A DNA stretch of 64,000 bases from Owenia fusiformis (Eukaryota > Annelida > Polychaeta > Sabellida > Oweniidae). The notes beneath the pieces were generated by a model. It was not told where the DNA came from, did no database searches, and was given only the letters and a program-made list of their open reading frames with translations. The DNA lies in NCBI GenBank assembly GCA_903813345.2, contig CAIIXF020000012.1:34672572-34736571 (forward strand). Direction: 5' to 3'. Position numbers and translations under genes: made by a program. Of this stretch, positions 54,880 to 64,000 are shown piece after piece (within the stretch, counting starts at the first letter, position 1; each line of letters opens with the position of its first letter).

Positions 54880-55690
54880 CAAGTTCAAAGGTCAAAATCT
54901 AGGTCAAATCGGAGTTTTTTTTAAGATTCCCAGATTTCGTCCTCATACTTCATTATTTCTTGCGATGAATTAAAATGTTACTAGATATAAGCATTCCCCA
55001 CAAATTGCTTACTACATTTGTATATGTTTGCCTCAAATGTTTACCGTTTTTGAGATAAGTGACGTCAAAAACGGTAAAAATTTGTCATTTTTCAACTTGC
55101 TTCAAATTGACCAATGTCTTTTTTAAAAATCATCTACAAGTCCCTGGGAACTCACCTGACCTTACTTTGGACCTTCTAGGTTCAAATTTAGGTTTATTTA
55201 ATCACAAAAGACCTACTGATGTCTAAAAAGTCAAATTTGCAGGGTCAAAGGTCAAGGTCCTCAATCTAAATCCCAAACTGTGTTTTCTAAGTTTCTCAAA
55301 GTTGATGATTACAAATCAATATTTTTTGATGAAAGTCAGAATACATATTCCACTAAATGCTCAACTCATATTAGCATTTAACAATTCATTAAAATTGTGC
55401 ACCAGTTTTGAGATATTAGAACTCAAAAATTGGAAAAGATCAAATTTCGATACTTTTCAAGACTAAATTTCAACTTGCTTCAAATCGACCAAACACTTTT
55501 TAAAAGCATTTGCAAGTTCCCAGGAGCTCAAATCTGACCTTAGTTTTGACTTTTGATCTTTGCCTGACCTTCAAAAATTGATTTTCCAAATTGTTTTTTT
55601 TTATTTAAACTTAGTTACATTTAATCAAAAAAGACCTACTGGGGTCTAAAAAAGTCAAAATTGCAAAGCCAGGTTTATCAAACTATATCT
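54880..55690. repeat. Second copy of the CTACAAGTT...AGGTCAA repeat family
   Basis: TTTTTCAACTTGCTTCAAAT (55087), AATCATCTACAAGT (55128), TTCAACTTGCTTCAAATCGA (55469) and AAAAGACCTACTG (55207, 55629) match 8660-9065. Units are more diverged and longer here. Confidence 0.65.
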
Positions 55691-55934
55691 AATGTCTTTA
55701 AATTCAGATAGCTTGGAATTATTCTGATTTTTTATTTTGATCTATATTTACTATTCTGTTATATCATAAGCGATATCGTACGACCAACATTATTGTTTAT
55801 TTAATTGGAGGAGTATCTTGAACGCATGTGCCTTTGAATCAACGAGCCCCTGAATCTACATTACCATGAAACTCAAGTAGCTTTGAATTCACCAAGGGAC
55901 GAGTAGTTAGTGGGTATTATGGTTTATACTTTGA

Positions 55935-56100
55935 ATACAAGGGTTGTTCAAAAAGTTTTGCACAAATATATCTAATTATAAAAATGATGAACCAATCTTG
56001 TTCATAGTTGGTATAGAGATGCGCCCCTCCTTATTCCTTTACACTTTTTTCATGTATATACCTCTACTACTTAACATTTTACGGTTGCTATAGTAACCAA
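55935..56100 (+). mobile_element. Mariner 5'-end relic
   Basis: TACAAGGGTTGTTCAAAAAG at 55937 resembles mariner terminal repeats, and GGTTGCTATAGTAACCAAGG TGATGACG follows. No opposite end or transposase frame was found. Confidence 0.35.
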
Positions 56101-56944
56101 GGTGATGACGCCATGGTCCATATCATTTTGGAAAAGAAAACTAGTAATATATGAAGAACAGTAATACTACTAGTAGAGGACAGTGATACAGAGTTCTGCA
56201 TTAATAGTTGATACATGTACATAAATAAAGGGGGGGGGGGAGGTAAAACCCGCTTTCGAAAGATGCTGGTTTTTAGCGTCCCCAAGGGGACATTCAAAAC
56301 TTCAAGGGGACACTTAAAACTCGGGGTTTACTGTCCCACGGACACTGGCCACTGGGGACACTTATATCTGTTACACCGGGGTGTTAGTTTTGCATATAGA
56401 AGCACAGCAAAGACTAGTTCAAATTCAAGGGGCATTACATACAGGGCTGACAATATTCTGTAAAATGGGTTTGAGAACGAGTTGATAGTACATATTGTTA
56501 GAATGAGCTAAAGCGTGACTTTATTATCAAAACTCATACTGATAGTCTGGTACATTCTAAATATGGATGCAGAAAAAGTTGTACAAAGTGATTATATTGT
56601 CATTTTCACATTCACTATCTCCCCGCATAAGCTTGGCAGCCAGAAGTCTCTTTTTGAATTAATCATTGAAATCTCGTTTGTGTTTGGCGAAAAAATTTGT
56701 CATATTTGTCATTTCCCGAAATATTTCAATTGTGGAACAAAATTAAGATTCTAACATTGTCAGGCGTTGATATGCTATACAATGAAAACTCCCAGTTGCC
56801 AAACTTACGGAAAGGAGCGCTAATTGCAAGTATCAAAGTACACGTGTATTCATAGTAGAAGTTGTTAAAGAGATTTAATGTACATGTCATTCACAGATGT
56901 ATGAAATAAATAAATCCCAAATACCCATGTTTTATTAAATTTTG

Positions 56945-57655
56945 AATGACACAAGACATAGACAGAAATGCTACTTGCTAGTGTTCATAATTCATCACCT
57001 CGTTTCTTGAATAAATAGACACAAATATTACATGCTAGTATTTAAAATTCACCACCTCGTTTCTTTTTCTTTTTGTTCTTTTACTTGGACCTATAGACAC
57101 AAATGTAGCGTTCATAAATCACCTCGTTTCTTTTGGTAGGTCTATCACTTAAATATATAGACAAAATTGTTACATGCTAGTGTTCATAACAAGCTATAAG
57201 TGTTCAGAATTCATCTTCTCGTTTCTTTTGTGTGATAGTTATATTCCTTTAATAAATAGACACAAATATTACATGCTAGTATTTGAAATTCACCACCTCG
57301 TTTCTTTTTTCTTGTTCTTTTACTTGGACATATAGACACAAATGTTGCCTTCATAAATCACCTCGTTTCTTTTGGTAGGTCTATCAATTAAATATACAGA
57401 ATTGTTACATGCTAGTGTTCATAATTCATCACCCCACTTCTAATGTCAGCGAGTCCTACTTCTTGAATATTTAGACACAATTATTACAAGCTATACATGT
57501 AAGTGTTCAGAATTCATCTTCTCGTTTTTTTAAATGTCAACTAATGTCCATAGTATCTAACCCCATTTATTGTATCTAATAGTTATATCACCTAAACCTA
57601 TAGATACAAATGTTTCATGCTAGTGAACATAAGTAATCACCACATTTGTTTTACT
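56945..57655. repeat. Second, degenerate array of the 79-bp minisatellite
   Basis: CACCTCGTTTCTTTT, ACTTGGACATATAGACACAA and TTACATGCTAGTGTTCATAA words recur with 60-120-bp spacing. It is more diverged than the main array at 10360-13100, 44 kb away. Confidence 0.8.
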
Positions 57656-59780
57656 AAAACTTCAATCACTTGGATATACTAGTATATGAGTTAGTTATTT
57701 TCAAAAGGTGGAGTGAAGTGTAGTACCTAGTTTGGTCAATAGAGGGAACTATTATCTGTCCCCGGGAAAGTTTCCCCGGGAATGTTACTCCAACTGAGTA
57801 ATTCAGTCAGTAAATTGGCTTAAACTACTATACAATTTCAATCCCAGAACTTGTTGTATTATGCATGAGTTCTATGTGCAGGATTGGATAGCTTTTACCA
57901 ACACGTGTCACTCGTCGGGCGAGGTGTACCGTGATGAGTTGCACATTCAATATTGCAATTATTTGGCCTTTTCGAATTAACAACTTAGACCACACTGGAG
58001 GATCCAGAAGAAAATTTAACCCCCATTCTTTGAAAATTTGGCCTAGGTTGTCAAATCATTCCCAAAAAGGCTCGGTTTTTATGAGGCCCTATGTAATTTT
58101 TTACCAAAACATTTTTTCGGCCCTATGATGTTTTTCTTGGCCCACAAGGTGGGTGGGGGGGGGGGGGCAAGATGGATCTGGATCCGCCAGTGGACCATGT
58201 ATGATTACAAAAATAGGCGTATAAACACGATGAACAATCGTAGAACTACTGATATGCCCGTCATTCAATGATTTACGTGTACGCTATGAACAACTTCCAT
58301 TGTGTGTTTCATTTGGACGCATCCCGTCCTATACGTATACTTGAAGTATTGCCGCCCTTAAACTTTATGAGAATGACGTATACCGTTTGCATAGCGTCCC
58401 GAAGGCGATGATAGAGAAGGCGTGACTTTCCAAGGCAGGGAAGCACAATTTTACAAATGTAAATCCTTTACAAAGTTCAAAACACAGCGCGTATTTAATT
58501 AATTTCGCTATACATTTTCATTTAGTTAAGGTACTGAAAAACAGTTAAAAGATCAGCAAAACATGCAGAGAAAATACAAAGGAAATATTCATTTACACGG
58601 AGTTTCAATCTCCTTTATGGCATAGTTGAATGAAACATTTGGAAACTAAAAAACGAACTGTAACGTATAGAACGTTTAAAGGAAATGGCGAAATATTTTC
58701 CTCATACTAACAACATACAGTTTGGACGATATGAAATAGATAGCAACTTAACATAATTCGGCGCATCATTGAAAAACGTATACCGTCCTTCATAACAGAT
58801 TTGAATCAGACTTTTGGGAAGTGATATGCATTTGACTGACATAATATATAGATAATATTACAGACGCTTTCATGATTTTAAATAGCTACACATACAGCAA
58901 ACATTTGTTTAAAATAAGATTTAAGAAGAATGGATAAGCCTTCTAATGGTGTGCTGATAATATTGTTTTGGTTCTGGTAAAATGGAGATAAAAGTATTTC
59001 TAATAAATAGCTTAATCTTTCAATCGCTCCCTTCTTTTGAAGAGTGCCCCGTTGCTTACGAATCCCTATGTTGGTGGGGAATGAATACAGAGTTGACATT
59101 TTTAAATTAATGTTTATATAGATGCTCTTAAACCTGCCAGTGACAAATAAATACAAATGGATGATGCTTTTTAGAATGACAGTTAAGTTGACCGTATACG
59201 AATGACCCCTCCAATTGCACAAATGTGATGTATTGCTTTGAAATACGACCTTATTGCGCCCTTATTGAAAATGTTAAACTTATGGTTAACGGTAAACGCA
59301 TCCCTGCTTGGGACGTTTGATCTGTAGTCGTGTGAAAGACCTTCAGGAGACAATTTTCAGAATAAGGTGCATGTTACATCCAGGCCTTTCTTATTTTCTA
59401 ACTGTCCATAAAACACCAAACACATGGTGGATCTTAGCTGAAGAGTTTACTAAAAGGTTAAACAGCCGTAGTTTATATTTAATTATTGACGGGTCAATTC
59501 AATTTGATCTTTTGTAAGAAATGGAATAGGTTGAATTATAATCTACATTATTACCACCTTGCAGGGCCTGTTCTATGGGTTTTAGTACTAGTTGAGAAGG
59601 CATTTAAATTGCTATATTGACGTGAGCAATATTGTGTCGGGTGTTAATGACTTTAGTCGGGCAATAATGACATTATCCGCCCGGCTATGTTTCCCGAAAA
59701 AATGATATCGTTCAGTGCGTAAGATTTTCTATTTCAAATTTGCTATTTCAGCCCTGGGCATTAACGGTGGTAATAATAGT
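57656..59780. other. No gene recognised; poly-G tract
   Basis: A poly-G run lies near 58153-58167 and a CCCGGG(A)AAAGTTTCCCCGGG palindrome near 57761-57781. Short frames are unsupported. Confidence 0.4.
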
Positions 59781-59874
59781 AATAACGTCATTTCTGCGGG
59801 CAAGATAGTGAAATATTGGACCTTGGGCCCTTGGTCCAATATTTCACTATATTGCCCTTTGAAATGACGTTATT
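59781..59874. repeat. 94-bp near-perfect palindrome
   Basis: AATAACGTCATTTC at 59781 pairs with GAAATGACGTTATT ending at 59874, and GTGAAATATTGGACC pairs with GGTCCAATATTTCAC around GGGCCC. A foldback MITE is likely. Confidence 0.85.
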
Positions 59875-61229
59875 GTACTAGTGTCATACATACATTATTT
59901 TACCACTTTTCTCAGCCGTCCCTTAATATGTCTCCTTCTTTTTTCAATATATTCCTTGTAAAAAGTATCTAATTTCAAATGCAAGACGTCGTCTTTTGAT
60001 TACTTTTACTGATTTTGACATTCAAAGTAAGGTCACTGAAAAGCCAAGGTCCAAATCTAGGTCTTTACGGAGTTCTCTAAATTTAACGCGTGGGTTATGA
60101 AAAAGGTGTACAATCTTTTCAGAAATCCTAATCTGAAATCAGAATTGAATCTGAATGCTTTGCATCTCGAAAAACCAATATGATGATAACCAAATATTAC
60201 TTTATGGGTTAAATCAGTTACGTAATCAGCTACCTACTTACTCACCAATCGACTCAACTAAAAAACGATTATAATATGAATAATTAGTTACGTATAAAAC
60301 AAATATTTGGTGAAAGTACACGCTTTATTTGATACATACTCTTTGGCATGGAGAGAAATAGCATATTTAATGTACTATAGTAAGATCACTGCTACCCACC
60401 TAGTTACACAGACGTATCGTCAGTGTATCATGGCGGGACTACTTCTGGGACTAGGTTTCGGTAAGATTTTTTATTTCCCGATTTACACCTACTTATAAGT
60501 CACGTTGCGGATAATAATTTGGCTCGAAGTTAAGGAAGATAGTCTAGTTTGAGAATGTGAAAAAATATGAAATCAAATTACATTTTCAACTTGATACGGC
60601 TGATACGGGATCGAATATGGTTTGTTACGGAACTTTGGATGAATGGGATCTTTTACGGGATTCTTTGAATATAAATTCTATTCTCTGCCTATTTCCCAGG
60701 GAGAACGTGTTATTATGCAATAAGGAAATATATACGAGTTGACGATCGAGCGGGCGTAAAAAATGAGTACAGATATTGATATCAGTGAGTCAATTAAAAA
60801 TGGTATCAGGAAATATTATATTCACATGTTATCATACAGATTTTACAAGATCATACAATATATTGTAACGTTTTATATACAGTTGTTGTTCAAGCCTATT
60901 GTCTTTGCTTTTTTATTGTTTTGAATTACGAGATACTTTTAGCATTTCATGCCGATCTTTCTTATTGACGTACATTCAAAATACATGTACTTTGAAGTAT
61001 TTAATTTCACGTTGATACATTGTACCGTTTTACGCTATTTTAGTATTTGGTTGAATTTCTTTTATATTGCGTTAAATAGTATTTTGCACTGCAATATATT
61101 AGATGTAATGAATTTGTTATTGGGTACTTTTTTATATTCTCTCGGGTTGCCTTTTATTTAGCCTATGTGTTACTGTACAACAACATGTTATTATCATTTG
61201 TTTTTAAATTATTGTAACTGAACGAGATA
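59875..61229. other. No confirmed gene; one possible first-exon signature
   Basis: At 60430-60461, ATGGCGGGACTACTTCTGGG then ACTAGGTTTCG|GTAAGA reads a start, MAGLLLGLGF and a canonical donor. This could be a leader exon, but no following exon was identified. Treat as a lead only. Confidence 0.25.
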
Positions 61230-62008
61230 CACTATTCTCCATAAACTTAGCATCCTTAGCTCCCCCATTGAACTACGTGTTAAAGCATCTTTACTTAACT
61301 TGCGATGAAAATACTTATTACTATTGATGAAAACGTAATATGACTTTATTTCCAATATCTCCAAATCTCCAAAAGTTTTTCCTTCAATTACAATAGGTCG
61401 AAAATTGGTGATAAAGATGAATTTTTGAAAATCGTCATTCCCATGTAAACCAATGGAAAATTGTGGGTTCGGGGCAAATCAGATATCAATTAAGTAAAAG
61501 ATTAAAATATTTTTACATAGAAAATAGAATTCTTTAATATTTTCATTCACTAAGTCTTGGTTTTACTTGATGAATACAAAAGTTGCAGAGCGTCAAAGTC
61601 ATTTTTGAAAATCATTTTTCGCCTCTTGTGTTATTTCAATAGGAGATGTTTTGAAAAAACAATTTTGACTTTAAACACCTATAACTTTGTTGAACCTGAA
61701 GAAACGTACCAATTTTTGTAAAATAAGTTGCAAATTCAGTTGCCTACCTAACTTGTATATTTTTGCAAGGACTCGGATGACTGTTTTTTTCTCGTATGAC
61801 TTGCGACATGTCGATCTTCAAAAAGTCATCAAAATCATTAATTTTCGACCTATTATAATTGAGGAAAAAATTAAGAAAATTTGGAGGAATCGGAAATAAG
61901 CTCGATAATATGTATTTTCTTCGCAGATTAAGTAAATAAAAAGGTAAAGAGGCTTTAACACGTTGTTCAATGGGGGAGCAAAGGTTGCCAAACTTATGGA
62001 GGGGAGTG
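61230..62008. mobile_element. 779-bp MITE with ~75-bp inverted ends and TA duplication
   Basis: CACTATTCTCCATAAACTTA at 61230 is mirrored (with mismatches) by TTATGGAGGGGAGTG ending at 62008. The arms extend through GCTCCCCCATTGAAC..CGTGT TAAAGC. TA flanks both sides. The interior has no transposase frame. Confidence 0.8.
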
Positions 62009-63175
62009 TACCATCGTTTTATAAAAGGTGGTTGTAAACGGTAACCCCGACACTGTTTTCCTCACACCTTAGCAAGTTGCTCACTCATATTCACGACCAT
62101 CAAACTAATAGTCATAATGTTACAGCACTTTAAACAAAAAATAGAGTATACAAGCTTGAACTCAGGACAATTGATAACCTCAGAACGGAGATCATATCAT
62201 CAGGCCACGCGTGCTGATGAATGAAGTCGGGTCGTTGAAAAGGTTGGGCGACATAGTGCTGTAACATAATTATGATTATTAGTCTGATGGTCATGAAATA
62301 CGGTACACTGCTAGACTGGTAGCAAATTGAATGGTGTACAAATGTGCAAAATACGAGCAAAAATATGACGAAAATGCAGAAGTGCCGTTTCACCAAACTG
62401 TAATGTATTGTGTCATATTGACTAGAGTGTACAATAATATTGATTTTTGTTTTTTAATTTTGCATCGCATTACGTTAAAATACAATTCCCTCTATTAGTT
62501 TGGAAGATAATTGTGCATCACTTATTAGAAAAGCACAAAATAAAATCTTTCATCAGTAACGATAACATATAAATCATGCAACGAAAATACATACCAAACC
62601 TTTGAGGGATAGTCATTAGTGATAGGCATTTGTTTGCATTAATTTTAGCGCATATTATCGCAATCATGTAAGGTATGTACCCGGGGGTATGTATCGCAAT
62701 GTAGTACTACTGATTGTTCAAGTCAAATGCACAGGATTGCGTTATGTTGTACCATTTTACGATATTGTTTTTTTGCATTATATCGCTTTTTGTATAAGAC
62801 TGTTTTATCTTAATGTTATTTTGTATTTTAAATACATGTTTCTTTATTTTGCAATAAAACAACGTTCTTTGTTCGTGATTTGCATGTTTAACAAGTATGT
62901 CAAATACGTTCTATGTCAAATACGTTCAACAATCATTTAAGTATCTCGCTACTAAGGTAAAGGTAATATATGTTCAAACTGCGAGAGAAAATTACTCACT
63001 TTGATTACCGATTGAAATTGTAACTTGACAACGGATTAGGGATTATCATTTGTCATTGTCTTCGTCCTTTTTAAATTAAGGATCCATTGTCTTTGCAATT
63101 GGAAGACGGCATATGTGGCCGTATCTGGATTTGCCACTTCAAATCATTCAATAACGTTTTTATCGTGTGATCCTC
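62009..63175. other. No gene recognised
   Basis: Short frames only; AT-rich. Confidence 0.35.
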
Positions 63176-63264
63176 TGTATTGCTACTGAGATTGTCCCTT
63201 CGCACCAATATTTTCTGTATTGCGACGGAGATGATCAACGGGGACAATCTCAGTAACAATACAG
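63176..63264. repeat. Short inverted repeat
   Basis: CTGTATTG(C)TACTGAGATTGTCCC at 63176 pairs with GGGACAATCTCAGTAACAAT ACAG ending at 63264. A third CTGTATTGC lies in the loop. Confidence 0.7.
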
Positions 63265-63599
63265 ATTGGTACAGCACAAGAACTGACCATTACATTTACA
63301 TTGGGCTGAAATATCCATATTTACCCACCATTTACAAAAATATTATTCGTCTGATCGGCTAATAATCCTATACCGAGTATCGCATTTAGTATCAATGACC
63401 AGGGTTGGTCTGACAAATCATTTTGGACATTTATATATTTCCTAACCACAAAATCAACATCTCTAACCTACAATTACGTTTCTCTTATTAATGTCTCCGG
63501 GAAAGTGATCAAATCGACTTTCCAAAATCGCTTGGCAGCGGCGATTTCTAAAACTTTATACCTTTGCAAAGTAATCTAAAATGACCAATTCATTGACAT

Positions 63600-63705
63600 G
63601 CAAAATGTCAGCTACAACCTACCATTTGTTACACACCATGACCGCCGAACGCCGATAATCACCGACAGCCGAAGGCGAATGCCATCCATAAAAAGTTAGA
63701 GATGG
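63600..63705 (+). repeat. Dispersed repeat copy (CCGCCGAACGCCG family)
   Basis: TACAACCTACCATTTGTTAC, ACCGCCGAACGCCGATAATC ACCGACAGCCGAA and AAAAAGTTAGAGA align with 52235-52345. Confidence 0.6.
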
Positions 63706-63810
63706 TTCACTCGATGGTTTCAAAAGTGTTCTGGTTTTGAAAACTGTCCATTATATCTAGTTATTGATATGAATTATATTTTTCCACAACCATGGGGTAT
63801 TTATAGGATA

Positions 63811-63934
63811 TCCTATGATTTTGAGGAATATCATTTTTATCTACGAGGTGATATTGGTATCTGCACGAGAGAGCAAAGAGAATGAGTGCATATATCACCG
63901 AGTAGATTAAAATGATATTCTGAAAAAATCATAG
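63811..63934. mobile_element. Short MITE with ~43-bp inverted ends
   Basis: CCTATGATTTTGAGGAATAT at 63811 is mirrored by ATATTCTGAAAAAATCATAG G ending at 63934. Inner parts ATCTACGAGGTGATAT / ATATCACCGAGTAGAT also pair. Confidence 0.75.
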
Positions 63935-64000
63935 GATGTTCTTATTATCCTTCACAAGGAGTGTACAAAATGTATAATACCATTGCAAAATGAATTCCAT

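Larger units (their letters stand above)
53056..56376. mobile_element. ~3.3-kb segment bounded by 46-bp inverted repeats
   Basis: GTGTAACAGATTTAAGTGTC at 53056, then CAGTGGCCAGTGTCCGTGGG ACAG, is mirrored at 56331-56376 with one substitution and one indel. Inner to the left arm is a near-perfect 54-bp hairpin (53098-53151), and inner to the right arm are two AAGGGGACA..CAAAACT repeats. No transposase frame and no clear target duplication were found. It may be one element or two separate copies of a short repeat in opposite orientation. Confidence 0.5.

Overview
This is a nuclear window from an animal, most likely a marine invertebrate. It is AT-rich and spliceosomal (GT/AG introns, poly-A retrotransposon tails, a tRNA-Leu primer-binding site). 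It carries two rhodopsin-class GPCR genes and one TRIM-type RING gene in a large excess of transposons and minisatellites. The C-type-lectin/LRR/7TM receptor resembles the GRL101-like receptors known from molluscs, so a lophotrochozoan is my first guess. An echinoderm or other deuterostome cannot be excluded from sequence alone.

Layout. 0.15-0.9 kb: a tandemly duplicated ~0.37-kb unit with long hairpins. 1.5-3.1 kb: a diverged copy of the promoter and first exon of the GPCR gene at 13.7-19.7 kb, oriented so that the rest of this paralogue would lie off the left edge. 5.14-8.48 kb: a dead, 5'-truncated L1/Tx1-like LINE with a 13-bp target-site duplication. 9.3-13.1 kb: a 79-bp minisatellite, interrupted by a foldback sequence. 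13.7-19.7 kb (minus): a four-exon receptor gene whose splice phases all agree (841 codons plus stop: signal peptide, C-type lectin domain, leucine-rich repeats, seven transmembrane helices). Its first exon is locally triplicated, its lectin exon is partly duplicated, and a mariner-like element sits in intron 1. 20.8-22.2 kb: a 45-bp minisatellite. 25.5-26.0 kb: an intronless RING protein. 26-33 kb: MITEs, simple repeats and unassigned DNA.

33.1-41.0 kb: a very young, complete but non-autonomous Ty3/Gypsy-like LTR element (two 2215-bp LTRs, PBS, PPT, 4-bp TSD). Its only long ORF is Gag-protease fused in frame to what looks like the C-terminal tail of an integrase; reverse transcriptase, RNase H and the integrase core are absent. 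42.6-43.9 kb (plus): an FMRFamide-receptor-like peptide GPCR. 44.4-52.1 kb: a nest of elements, with a MITE inside a MITE followed by an old LINE broken by a ~3.8-kb DNA element and by a mariner element. 52.7-53.05 kb: a second copy of the RING gene's 5' flank, ending at its start codon. 53.06-56.38 kb: a ~3.3-kb segment bounded by 46-bp inverted repeats. 56.95-57.65 kb: a second array of the 79-bp minisatellite family. 57.7-64 kb: no convincing gene, several MITEs and palindromes.

The two receptors would act at the cell surface and the RING protein in ubiquitin transfer; nothing links the three functionally. The main theme is receptor-gene duplication at exon scale in a transposon-rich background. 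Organism, element families and all splice models are inferences from reading; no alignment or database search was run.
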